Source of the DNA: Polytrichum commune
Taxonomy: Eukaryota > Streptophyta > Polytrichopsida > Polytrichales > Polytrichaceae
Length of the DNA: 64,000 nt
NCBI GenBank assembly: GCA_950295325.1
Contig: OX485809.1
Coordinates: forward strand, 40,703,081-40,767,080
Reading direction: 5' to 3'
This document shows, in pieces, positions 33,158-45,470 of this stretch (its first letter is position 1; each line of letters starts with the position of its first letter). The position numbers and the translations under genes are program-made. The notes below the pieces were generated by a model. It saw only the letters and a program-made list of their open reading frames with translations, was not told the origin of the DNA and searched no databases.

Positions 33158-36100
33158 CCGACATACTTCACAATACTCATATTAATTGTATTGCCCTTTG
33201 CCTATGCTAAATATAGGAACGGAGTGCAACCATAGGGTTGAATAATGTTACGATGACAAGCATGTATACCACTCTACAAACACCTCAAAGCACGCATTAT
33301 TTGAGAAGGAGGCTTATAGTCCTTTCCAAAGATGCCGCCCTCTTAGGTGGCCATGTCGGTTGTCACTTGTCTGTCATCCTTTTTCTTGAAATGTATGATA
33401 AATGAGCATGTGTTCATGAATTTATTGTCACTTGGTATAAATTTCAGCCCTCATTAATTTTGAGACTTGGAAAATAGTGAGCAACAACTTATGAATTGTG
33501 AGTGGTAACTTATGAGCAATTACCAAATTGACATGGGTATATGGTAACTAATGGAACTTCAACCAAATTGTGTGTAGTTCACAAAGTATATAAAGTGTGA
33601 AATGACACCTATTACCATGGAATTATGAGAACACTTATAGTGAAGTATTGCTTCTTATTATAATATAATGCAAGCTTTCAAATGCACGCATGTGTGAAAA
33701 GGCAAACCTTACTCTCCACTTTAGACTTATCAAAGGCAATGTCACCCACAACAATTGGGATAGGAGTAGATATGATCCATTATGTATCATTACGCAACCT
33801 CACATTGTGATGTATGTAATCACAACAATCATTAAAGCATTAGAAATGGCCTACACAAATAGAGCGCCAAAAGGACAACCCAAAAACATTTTGGATATCA
33901 GTAGTCTTGGTGGTGCACCAAGGGTATCTGTCACACATTTTTTCCATGCCATCCATCAACCGATTGCAAGTATTCGGAACTTCAAGTGATAGATGGTGCA
34001 ACATAAACAAGAAATCGATGTCAAAAGATGATGGCATGTACTTGACATTACGGACTTCTATGTTGTCAAAATCTATGAATGCAACAACTTGGACCTTTTT
34101 TTTCTTTTTTTGGTTTCGATGCACCAACAATATTCAATCCCAAAGAAGAAGGATATGGATGCAAAGGAGGACGTTGAGATGTGAACCTTGATGAGCTAGC
34201 CACATGTGCAAAGGAGATTGGAGTTCCAGTTTGGAGATTGAATCTTAAACCAAGTAAATCCTCCAAAACAACCATTTGACCATCACCAACAAAAGACAAT
34301 GTAAAGGTCACCAAGGATCCATGAGCTCTAATGGTTGCCATTAGGAATCATGGGAGATGGTGGAACACAACAAAGAAGAAAATTAATGTATTTAATGCTA
34401 TGAGATAAGATAAAAACACATTATGTCAATAATAATACTATAATAATACTATAAGTAGTATAATAATATAACACCATGTAAAAGGCGCCGTTGTATAGTT
34501 TAGAAAAGGCCCATTGGGGTTTTAAGGTTGAACGAAAAAAGGAAAACTCTATGCACATCCAAAAGATGTATTACATAGAAATGCACAAGGATAGAAAATT
34601 GATGTGACATAGAGGTTGCAATGCTCACATGTAAAAAACTCAACACCGCCAAGGAGGAGATACTTCTCAAGAAAACAATTTGAGAGGGCAAGAATGAAGA
34701 GGCACGTGAGCATAATAGCATAATGCAATCTTGCAAAGATTGCATGCAAACTCCAATTCCCACCAATATAGAATATTGTTAGTGAACCAATCGAGGCACA
34801 AGAAAACACACAACCAACTATTGTTAGAGGGGATCAAGACGATGTGGCAACGGATCCCAACAAAAACAATGGGGAGGAAGAAATATTCATAAGGTAACAT
34901 TATGTTGTTGACGGAAATAAGTATTGTCACCAATCACTATATTCCCTTCCATTCTTTATGTACTAGTCAAACTAAAGCCTCGTGTGTTGAATATGTCAAT
35001 GCTACCAATAAACTTGTCCACTTAAAATGTGTATAAACCATAGGGACAATAATTGGTGGATTTTTTTATTATTCAACCTATCTAATGTGATTTCAAAGGG
35101 TTGGCCCACTTACCGTAACATAGGCATTATGTCACTAGGGATCTAAGGGTCATGTCAAGGAAAGTGGATGGAATGGTGGAGGAGGGAGGTGGATGGGGGT
35201 CCCCATCAGGGATGGGATGCAAGGGATGTCTTTGAGAGGCCATATGGAGGGTGGAGGGTCCAAACTTGCAACAAGGGCAGTTGAGGGGGAAGTTGGAGCC
35301 TTTGAGGATAATGGAAGGGCAGAGCGGGAGGTGGTTGTGCCAGGAGAGGCATCACGGGAGGTGATTGAGGATGGACAAGCATGTGACTCGGGTTAGCCCA
35401 AGCTAAACCTCACGATGTTGCTTTGTACTTGGGCAATGTGGTTACCTCAAACATGGTTGTGTATTTGTTGGGTGTGAATGTTAGGCCAAGGGCATCAAAG
35501 AAGTTGACTGGGTTTGTGGTCAACACCCCCACCTTTATGTGTGATTCTTGAATGGCTATTGGCCAAGTGAGGGTGGTTGGGTTGATGGCCAATTCCCTTG
35601 AATACATAATGTGGAATCCAAAGTGGCCAAAAAAAAAGCCCACGTTCACACCCATAAAGCAAAAAGAATAAAAATAAAAATAAAAACGAAGAGTTCTCAA
35701 AAACACCATCTCAGTGCCAAAAAGGTGTTTTTGAGTATTATCCATATTTTGCATTTTTTGCTACTCCCTTATGTGTAATAATTAGTGGTCAAATGATCTT
35801 AATGTCAATGATGTTATTTGGCATTGGTTCAAATGTATATGATCATGTAGACACAATTCCAACCAAAGAATGCTCAAGAAGATTGGAGGATGCAAATGAT
35901 ATTGTAACACATATGTGTAATATTCATAATACAAATTTCAATTCATTGATAGGAAGTTTGCCCTTGAAACCAATTACCAACTCTTGTTTGTGTGTATATT
36001 TATGTCATCTATTGCCACTACCTTCAGTAAGACCATTTTGGAGGTCAATGTGCAATTGCTTGAGAACAAATTTGTCAATGAATATCATGACGGTACTAGA

Positions 36101-39100
36101 GTTTTGTATGTTTTCTATGCAGATGACAAAGGAAATGAAAAAAGAGGTCACACAAAGTGTGCACAAATCATGAGATAAGAAATGGCAAATTGTCAATGAC
36201 TCCTATGAGTTGTATTCAAGGGCATGTGATGAACCGGTTGTCTTCAAGGGTGAAATGTTTGGGTTGTGTGAAGGGAACCATAGGGTAATTACTTGAAGGC
36301 GTCATATTGACATTTTTCATCAGGATGACCCCCAGGAGCATTACATGGTGGATTTCATCTACTTGCTTATTGTTGATTTCATTTGTGGGTTGCTTGATGC
36401 AATGCACGATGTAAACATGTGATTATAAACTATGTTTCTAATATCATTTTTGGTTCTCAATAAATTGAGCATGTGGTTGTTTTATTTTTTGTGTGACCAA
36501 TTATGTATTAATGACTTGGGTAGGTCTAAGGATAGTGACCATGTGAAAACAAATTCGGTTCACAAGCTTCATTTGAGTGAAGAGTTTTGGGTCTCTCAAC
36601 CTTGAAGAATTTCAAAGTTTTTTTCTTCTAAGTAATACACTTCACGTGTGAATGGATACAATAAAAATGTGTGGTATCCCCTCACGTTGGACGTGCTTGT
36701 GCAATTCTTATATAAGATGAGCACGATCTCATGTTGCGTTTATAACATGTTTGTTAAGAGCATGGACATGAATTGGTGTATTATTATAGTGTGTTCAAGT
36801 TTTTACCCTTGTGATTTTTGCAACAAAAGATAGCATTTGCAACTGAGGAAACATCTATGATATGTAAGGAGAAGGTTCTTATAGAGTTAAGTTGATATGT
36901 GGGAGGCCATATATGGTTTTTTTTAAATGTTAAAAAGGCGGATCTTTAAAAAAGAACCATTGCTATAGCAAACCATGCCCACATACTTGGGTTCCTTAAA
37001 GAGGTATGACATCCATCTCAATTGTTTGCTTGGATCATTATATGTATTGTACATACTATTTTTATAATCCATCCATCCCATCATGATTTCCAACATTCAT
37101 TGTAAGTTTTGTACATCAATATACATTTTGAAGTTATTGCCAAGTGAACAATGACAAAGAAAAATTTACAAGTGGTTGCGGTAGAAGGATTATCTCCTCA
37201 TTGTGTGCAATTACAAAGAGTCAATTTTAGTGTCTTGGATTTTGGGAGTATCAATTGGATTTTTGGGTTAAGTTCATAGTTGGAGGAAAGTGTTGCCAAA
37301 AGCCAATCGGGCAAACTCTGATGGCACGATGCCCTCCTTCTTGTTGATTATGTTGAGAAGTGAGAAGTGGAGGATTTAATTACAGTCAAAAGTGTTTCAA
37401 CCCATATTCACATGGAGGATACCATTCACCAAATCCTCTAAACTTTAGGATTTTCTAGGTGTTAAAATGGCCATAAAAATAGTTATATATATGTACATTG
37501 TTCTATTAGCATTCTTGTTGCATTTCATTGCCTTTGTTTATCTTGATCTAGTGAAAAATCAATTTATTCCCTAAATTTATATGTTTGTTTTTACAAACTT
37601 AAAAAAAATTGTTGGCTTGAATGCCATGTCAAGTAATCCCCTTTTCCAATTTTTGACGTTATGGGTGGAGGAAGGAGGTCTTTGCATATTCGCTCCAACA
37701 TAGCTAAGGATGTGGGAGGTTGTTCGTTTGTAGAAATATCCATGATTTTTTGATCGTCCTCTAATATTTTTCCTACCTAAAGAGAAACTAGAGAGGTCCG
37801 TATGGGGACATGCGGATAATGATGATGTACCTAAGGACATGGTGGATGACAATGGGATCAACTCTACTTCGGTATAAAAATGTACTAAGTGCAAAATGAA
37901 ATCTAGATTGGCAATCCCTACTCAACATGAAAAACCCAATTTTCAACACAAGGGCAAGAGGATCCAACTATGATAATTCCCATCAATGGTGGTGGCTATC
38001 ATTGCGACACCATCCTGTCGACAACGAAATGCTAATGATGTTTCAACTTAACTGGCACTATTGTTCATTTGCAACATGAAGCCCAAAGACATAGTGCATG
38101 GACAAAAAATGGGGTTTTTCCCCAACAACACAATCTCAACAAGTATTGATCTCAGGGAGGTCACTCCCTCTTTAATCAATGCATACACGTGCGCTCATGA
38201 CTTATTTATTAGGGGGCTATTTACCTTGCACAAAAGATTATAAGGCATGTTATTTTTCAAAATAAAGGTAAATGCTTGTATTTTAATACACCCTACCAGT
38301 ATTTATAAATTTTTTGGGGAAACACTTTATAATATCCTATTTTACTTATACTACTAGAGAAAATTGGAAAGAAGATTGCAATTCAAATAATGCGTTGAAA
38401 TTGTCCCTCCCGGCACGTAGGTTGAGAACATTAACTCCACATTAGATACGTTGGTTCAGTAACGTTCAAGCCAACCAACCTACGAAGTCATCCATCCAAG
38501 ATTTTTTAACAAAAATTTACCTCTTTTCATCCACTAGCACAAACCCTACCCTAGACCCGCTACCCTTAGTAATTGTTTTCACGTTATTTTACACGTATTG
38601 ACTAGATAAAAGAGGCCATTATATGTGATGGTATTTTACATATAAACACGTTTCACTATTTAAAAACCCCCTATATTATATGTACATTTTTTGCAAAATT
38701 TATCTACAATGAAAATATTAGACTTTATTTTTTATCGCACATTGTTTCTACAGTTGTCGCTAGTGACCTCCCCGAGGTATTGATAATGGGGAAAAATACA
38801 TTGATCGCATCAATATTGGAGAATCTTGTCATGGTTGAGAGTTCTTGAAGGAGATAGAATGCGAGGTTTCCATTATTTTGTTTTTGTTTATATGCTTGAT
38901 TTAAAATTGTCATCTTTGTTCTCTTGTATGGATTTTCATTTGGTTTGCAAGTATCATCTAGTGGTTTCAAGCTTAATCTCATGATTGCAAATTTTGCTAG
39001 AAAGGCTATCTATACCCAATGTATATAATCCTTACACCATTGTTCCATATTGGAACTCACATTCAACCTCTCACATCGAAGTTCTTTTTTAGTTTGCTAA

Positions 39101-41048
39101 TGCATACATGAATGAGTTTTCTTTTGTTTTCTTTTGTTTTCTTTTTTTTAGGTTTGCTTGCTTGAGGTAAAAGAAGTTAGAGTGGACATGATGATGCATG
39201 CATAAACTTTTGATTTATAATTACAAAGGATTGGTGGGGCATCAATGACTTGCCGTTGTGTTTGGGAATCAACATAACTTGCATGGTTTGCACTTGAAGT
39301 GTATGAAATTGCTATGTATATTGGTTTAAAGTGTTGTCTCAAATTTCATGTAATTTGGTTTTGATTTATTGCATTTGTTTTCGACTGAACATTTTCCTCA
39401 TTTTTGGTGTTCATCCATAAGGCAATAGCTTCTTTACATTTTTCTTTCCATAAGAGTGTATGTACCCAAAGTGGATCTTGAAGTCATCAATTTTGTTTAG
39501 TTATTTATAGTTTTAATCTAACCCTACTTGATGAATAAAGTTGTTCCTTGGAGAGGAGGATAAGAGAAAGACTCTTCATACATGCAAGTCTTTGTCACGG
39601 ATTTATTAAAATATGGGGCAATGGTTCTTGATGTGTACGCATCCACATGTGTTTGCAACCTTTGTTCATCACTCTGATCAATTTTGTCATTAGTTTATTT
39701 TTATTTTTATTTTTATTTTTATTTTGCAGCACTTGCTAATGGACATTGTTTATTGCGGTTTTCAAGGGCTTCTATTCAAGCTTGTAAGCACAGCAGATGC
39801 CACCTTGTAGCAAACGAAGGGGACTTTGCCATATTTGATGCAAAACTAGCTCCTTTGTGCAAATATAATCCTTTTGTGACATGTGGAAGTGTGTTTGACA
39901 CTACAACCCTGCAAATGATGATGAACCCAATTAGATGGTGGCCAAGTGATCACACATCAATAAGTAAGTTTGGCATTGCATGTCGAGTTACTTGTTCTCC
40001 ACTATCTTGTATTCAAAAAAATTGTTGGTTAATGCATATCATTATTTGTTTTGGTGTGTGCAAAAGAATGATAGTAAAGGCTTCATCACCTCCTAGCCTA
40101 ATGTTGTTTCCTTCACATATAGTGAATATGACTAAGGCTATGGCAACAATCTAGACACTAGTTGCTCTTCAAAGATCTTGACAATTGGTTCAGTTTGCAT
40201 ATGTTGTTGGCAAGGAAAAAGAGGGTAATGGAAAGAATAGTGAGAATGAATAACATCATGGTTAGTCTTAGACACTTTGATTGGATTTGTGTGAGTTAGT
40301 TTTCATGTTATCCTTTGTTTGAATAAACCAAAATTCGTGGATTTGGTTTCGTGTGCCAATTTCATATTCCATTCCATCATTTCATCAAGCATATTACTCA
40401 AGTCAATTGTCATGTTTCCATCCGTGATTTCAGTTATTGCCTTCAAATGTGTTGGCAACTTGTATTTATTCCATCGTGGAATACTATATTGATCATGCAG
40501 ATGCAATCTAAAATGCAAATGATCGTTTTTGGTGAATGCACTAACCATCTAAATTATCCATAGTCCTGGACATGGTCCATAGTTTCATTGCAGAAAATCC
40601 CACGGTCATGGAATACTAGTGCATGTATTATCATTGACATTCTCTTCCTTATTGCTCACATGATAGCATTGCCTTGTCTTTTGAATTACTAATACCACAC
40701 ACATTAATTGGGATAATTAGTGTAGTCCATGAATGTCACATTACTAATCATGATACACCTTGTGTTCTTTGTGACAAACAACAAGTTTTGGGTGGCCAAA
40801 AACCACAAATTATTTACATTTTGAAATATGTAACCAACTTGGACAAGAATGCCTATCGATCTATTCTACATTGATGTTTTCAAACGAATGTACTATATTT
40901 TGCAACTACATGTATCGATCTTTCACGTGCCCTTTGTTGGACTTTCAAGACATTGCATAGTGTTACCTACCTATAGAGTATTTTTACAATGTTCAGTTTG
41001 AGGTGCCAAAAGAAGAAGAAATAAGAAGAACTCCAATCATTGTATTGA
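33158..41048. other. Long AT-rich region, no supported gene
   Basis: About 8 kb with open frames up to 156 codons but no domain I can defend. A GC-richer, Gly-rich stretch at 35170-35400 (plus) and a frame at 39684-40154 (plus) may be worn transposon protein remains. A/T pentamer tracts lie near 35668 and 39703. Confidence 0.45.
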
Positions 41049-41183
41049 CCGCAATGAATAAAGTGTTTGTTCGTAAAACACTTGTGGCTAGGTCTTGACG
41101 GACATTAACGTTATGTGAAGAATTACTTCACCATTTTCAAAGAGTAGACACTATATTTATCATCAATAACCAATAATAGTAAC
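41049..41183 (+). repeat. Dispersed repeat family C, copy 1
   Basis: It shares with 43292-43418 the ordered motifs ACCG, GAATAAAGTGT or GAATGAAGTGT, TGTTCGT, ACTTC, AGAGTAGACACTATA and AACCAATAA. Both copies lie in the same orientation, about 2.24 kb apart. Confidence 0.6.
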
Positions 41184-41468
41184 AAGTGGCATGTGGCCTA
41201 GGCTAGTATTTGTAGCTTACATGTTGTACAAGGGGTGTTTTTTGATGGCAAGTGGGCACCAAGTCACGGACTCCATTTTGGTTGGAGTGAGTGACCGATT
41301 CATATTTGGTCCAGGCTCGAACCATGTGAGACTTGTTTGAGTGGATAGGAGAATAATGTGATTTGGTATTGCTATTTGAGTACTCGGCAAGAAATGTTAT
41401 ATACCAACGGCCTATCCCCGAGTGGTTGCTATGTGAGCTAAAACAATGGTTTGTGCCACTAAATTAAA

Positions 41469-41497
41469 TGTGTGTGTGTATATATATATATATATAA
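41469..41497. repeat. (TG)n(TA)n microsatellite
   Basis: Alternating TG (41469-41479) runs into TA (to 41497). Confidence 0.9.
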
Positions 41498-41545
41498 TAT
41501 TTTCCCCTTGGTGAACTTTGGGTTATAGTTAATTGATTAAGTTGT

Positions 41546-41696
41546 TGTTGTTTTTAATTTTTTAATTTTTTAATTTTTTTTAGACAGAAGGCCGACATGC
41601 CAGCGCCAAAGCACAAGAGGCAGTTCACTACCTGGCAAGTTTTCCGTCAAGTAGAGAGGAGATTTCACAGTCGGGATTCGAACCGCCAACCTCTTG
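41546..41696 (-). mobile_element. SINE-like retroelement with perfect 16-bp target-site duplication
   Basis: TAATTGATTAAGTTGT stands at 41530-41545 and again, unchanged, at 41697-41712. Between them, on the minus strand, is a 151-bp element. Near its 5' end is GGTTCGAATCC (reverse complement of 41674-41684), a perfect RNA polymerase III B box. A T/C-rich body follows, and the 3' end is an A-rich tail of TTAAAAA units. No A box is seen upstream of the B box, so the copy appears 5'-truncated or the family is atypical. Identical duplications suggest a fairly recent insertion. Confidence 0.82.
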
Positions 41697-42818
41697 TAAT
41701 TGATTAAGTTGTGGTAATTTAGTTCTATGGTAGGTCTAGGAGGTCTCCAATGGGTTGTTTATTCTCTAGACTACACTTGTGGACATGGATGGAGTGTGCA
41801 CATTGAATAGCAATTATATCGATTTGTTTGAATGTATATTTAATTTTGGTTATTGTGAATTTTACTTTTGTTTTTGGTTATTCCATCGATGGTATGTGCG
41901 TGCTGGCTCTGACACCTACATTTTATGACCATGAGTGGGACAACTTTCCATTCTCTTGCGGTAATGTTGATGATGAGTGGTTGGTATTTGGTAAGCTTTT
42001 TGGTACGGGATTCTTCAGTGAATTGATCATTGTAGTATGTAAATTCTACGAATTGTGTGGTGATTTATGTTGTAGGAGTGTTTGGTGGTGGGTTGGTATT
42101 TGGGTGGCTTGTGACATAAAGTATATAAAGTTTGAGTCGTGCATTACAACTGCATCTTTGAGTATTACATGTACATGGTAGTAGCCATGTTGGTATTGTA
42201 TTTTCTTGGGGAAGTCTGTCATGTATTCCAACATTCATAAGGGGTAGTGTCATGGTGTTGTGTTGGATACTACTGAGATGCCACATCCATGTGTTGGGTT
42301 TTAAATACATCAACTTTGGTTTCTACTTTAACATATGAATACCTAGTGTGTAATGAAGGAACATATGGATACATAAACTATGCCTTTTACTTTAAAATAT
42401 AAATACTTGCTATGTAATGAAGATGTGAGAGATATGCATACCGTGATTAATAGGTCAATTGTCAACAACACAAATGTATATTGTGATTCCATCCTCAAAT
42501 TTATTATCACCTAATGACATTAAAGTAGTTTGCATGTTTGAGTTGATAATACAATAAAATGGAAAACTTGAAAAGATAAGGAATTTTTATTTTAAACATT
42601 ATAAAAATATCCGTGCATTAATTTGATTAACATTACTTAAGTACTCTATTTTGACATCCTAATTAATTATTATTTTTGAACTATACAATAGATAGTTTAC
42701 CACAGTCAAACGCATGTCCTACAAACCATTCTCAAATTACTTATTTATTTTCAAAAGTCCATTTAGGAAAGGAAAAAATCCTATCGTATTCCCAACACAA
42801 AGCCCATGATGAGAATAT

Positions 42819-42819
<1 letters not shown>

Positions 42820-42864
<45 letters not shown>
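42820..42864. repeat. (TG)n(TA)n microsatellite
   Basis: About ten TG units followed by about twelve TA units. Confidence 0.95.
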
Positions 42865-42865
<1 letters not shown>

Positions 42866-43291
42866 CCTCAAAATCTTCATATTACAACCATGTTCTGAGC
42901 CGTATTATATGTCAATTTTTTAATTCCATAAAGAATTTTAGGGTTGTCGATATTTTGCCAAAGGATGAATCAAGTGTCCATGAATGATTACCCAACAAAA
43001 TTTGAAGACCCACCTTAAAACTGTGAAGTCTTTTGAATTTCTTCATTAATCATAGAATTTCATCAATGTTGCTTACTAATATGCATGTTAATATCCCAAC
43101 ATGCATATTAATACCCCAACACACATATTCCAAATAAAATATCATAATTCTTCATAAACCATAATTGAATTTTACGATTCACAAAGAGAGACGCTTCGCC
43201 TTGATCATTGTTGCCTGATACATATAATGTACATGTTATGCAATACACTATGGTAAAAACTAGAGAGAAGAAACTTCGATCCCCAAAGGGG

Positions 43292-43418
43292 ACCGACGTG
43301 AATGAAGTGTCTGTTCGTTCCACCCCTAGACTTATGTCCACGGGACATAGGAGTAGGAATAAAGAACTACTTCCCCCTTTCGAGAGTAGACACTATAGTC
43401 ACAAGTAACCAATAACAA
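43292..43418 (+). repeat. Dispersed repeat family C, copy 2
   Basis: Second copy of the motif series described at 41049-41183. This copy retains CGACGTGAATGAAGTGTCTG. Confidence 0.6.
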
Positions 43419-43564
43419 ATAAGAGTCAGTAACATATATGAGCCAATAGCATATAGGGAGACTATACATAAGGGTTAATGTAATATAGGGTTTGTTTTGT
43501 TCAAAGTTGAAACGTCAGGTCATGAGCTCATTGTTGTGTATGGTAAAAACTATACTAACGTCAC

Positions 43565-44271
43565 TATATCGCGCTCAAGCTCAAGAAGTCTACTAACCTT
43601 GTTGTAGGTATATGTTAGAACGTGAATAAATTTGTCGTTGTCGTCATGGTAATCCACCTCGCATAGAAATTTAAATACATAGTAAAGTATTTGTAATACA
43701 CCCATTTTCTTTTTCTGTCCCAAAGCCTAAAGACATTTTCATGAAGTTCGGGCACGTGCACTGTGGGATGTTGCCAATTATAAGAAGGTAGGTGATGTAC
43801 TCCTTGGAGACGATGTTAATCATCACTCCAAATCCTAAATATGAAATGTGAGTGACTTCAACAACAAAGCATCCGTTCATAAGTCCAGTGCTCTCCCATT
43901 TGTTTTTGTGATCAACCGTCAATATTGTTGGAATCCAACACATTGCTTTGGAAATTATGGAGGTTGGATGTGCATCTAGGTTCAGTGGCACACAAAAATG
44001 CAATTGAGGGATGGAAAGGGTCATAATTGTTGACAACCTATGATGAGGTGAAAGTGCCTCCCTTTGCTGCAAATGGAATTTAGCATCCTCAAACGCCGAC
44101 ACCTCCTCTTTGGACAAGATTGGTACCTATCTTCACCGGCCACGTGTTGGGTACTATAGGTAAGTCCAACACATACTTTATCTTGCTACCACTCACATGA
44201 CACATGATGTCATCATGGCAAAACCAAAACTCGTACTCCACATTGTTGTTGGAGCGTAACTCTTTCTTCAA
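43565..44271 (-). pseudogene. SWIM-type zinc-finger transposon protein, decayed
   Basis: Read on the minus strand, frames join by frameshifts into a transposon-like protein. FWFCHDDIMCHVSG and PNTWPVKIGTNL come first, then SKEEVSAFEDAKFHLQQREA. A SWIM-like IPQCTCPNFMKMS motif follows, and YYVFKFLCEVDY with KFIHVLTYTYNKV ends it. SWIM motifs (CxCx-n-CxH) occur in MULE-type and other plant transposon proteins. The second half (usually CKHLYYVF) is damaged here: only LYYVF is left, with no C-x-H. At least two frameshifts separate the pieces. Assignment to a transposon is likely; the superfamily is not certain. Confidence 0.5.
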
Positions 44272-44500
44272 CCCTTTGCATGTTGGAGTAGGGGTGGCAT
44301 GTTTGCCACCTCATTAATCACACATTGCCATGCTTTGGCTAGGAAAATATTATGATCTCCAACACATTACAAAGCATAACAAATATGAATTAAAAAAACA
44401 TAAAATGCCAACATGATGATATTGCATCATCTAGGCAATCCACGTTGTACACCCAAATAACCCCAAGCCTTGCAATTTCAGAGTTGTTCATGTCAAATAC

Positions 44501-45470
44501 TCAAACTCTTTCATTTATTTCCATGTCGTCAACCTCACCCTCGTTGTCAGAGGAACCCTTTTCACCAATATCATGGTTATCAATAACTTTTGAAAGCCTC
44601 CCAACATCATCTTCAACTTTGTTTAGTAACACGTTGTGTAAAATAGTGCATGCAATAATGACATTTGGCATGTAGGTGACATTCAACTCTTTTTTTCCTA
44701 GCAATTCACGCCAAATTTCCTTGAGGACGCCAAAGGTATTTTCAAGTGCACCTCTACCCCTCCTCAGTTTGCAATTCTATGATGAATCCAGTATAGTGTG
44801 GTAGGTTGTGCGATGGGAAAGTATAAGCCACGGTAGAAAAGGATATCTTGAATATTGTAGAAAGTTTGAAGGAAATCCATCTAGCCCTAAACTAGAATAA
44901 AACAAAACCCCCCATGTTTGGCCAATTGGTAAAGGGTAGACCTACGTAAGACCCAAACATCGTTTGTAGAACCAATCATGCCGAAAAACAAATCTAGACA
45001 CCTCTTCTTGCTATCCATAACCATATGACAAACCAAAGAATAGCCACTTTTGGGCCTATTTTGAGATTTTGCAATTGAAATGTGGGTGTTGTTAATGACA
45101 CCCACGAATATGAGAAGGCTACAAAGGGCCTTAAAATCATGTTGCATTTGGACAAGTCTCTCGTTAGTAAACCAATACATCTATGGTGAAGTGCAATATT
45201 CATTCCATGACATGTATCATGAAGCACAACTAAAATAGTAGAAGCTCCAATTGCGCAAAACTCAAAACATAATTGTATAGACTGACCTTGAGCCAACTTA
45301 AATAAAGTACAAGTCACTATGATAGCAATGGGTATTGTGTACCCATACCTAGTGTTGCGTCTCTAAAGAAGAGGCCTCAACAAGGATGCTAGGTTAAAAA
45401 CAATTTCTTTGGGCATTCTAAATAATGTTACTTGCCGATCTTCGTCATATTCTTCCATTACAAACCTTGA
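44501..45470 (-). pseudogene. PIF/Harbinger transposase (ALP1/HARBI1-like), decayed
   Basis: Nearly the whole transposase can be followed on the minus strand. In order: EEYDEDRQVTLFRMPKEIVF, an in-frame stop after LLRPLL, then YGYTIPIAIIVTCTLFKLAQ with IGASTI. A frameshift leads to FVGVINNTHISIAK, GYSLVCHMVMDSKKRCLDLF and GMIGSTNDVWVLRRSTLYQL. A further shift gives YPFLPWLI, RGALENTFGVLKEIWRELLG and MPNVIIACTILHNVLL. The family's first catalytic Asp (GxIDGTH) is Asn here. The second Asp (GSTND) and the Glu (ALENxFG) are kept. With one stop, at least two frameshifts and the lost Asp it cannot be active. No Myb-like partner gene or terminal repeats were identified. Confidence 0.9.

Noticed and set aside
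33690-34341. Overlapping frames on both strands near 34 kb
   Set aside because: Protein-like pieces but no recognisable family and no consistent frame.
35193-35396. Gly-rich GC-rich frame as a gene
   Set aside because: Only 67 codons, no domain, embedded in repeat-rich DNA, no gene-start signals.
39684-40154. Possible hAT transposase C-terminus (NPIRWW ... LSCIQKNCW)
   Set aside because: A weak resemblance to NPxxWW and the CERNWS motif only. No hAT domain can be shown.
41674-41684. Stand-alone tRNA gene at the B box
   Set aside because: No A box, acceptor stem or anticodon arm could be fitted. The target-site duplication and A-rich tail show a SINE instead.
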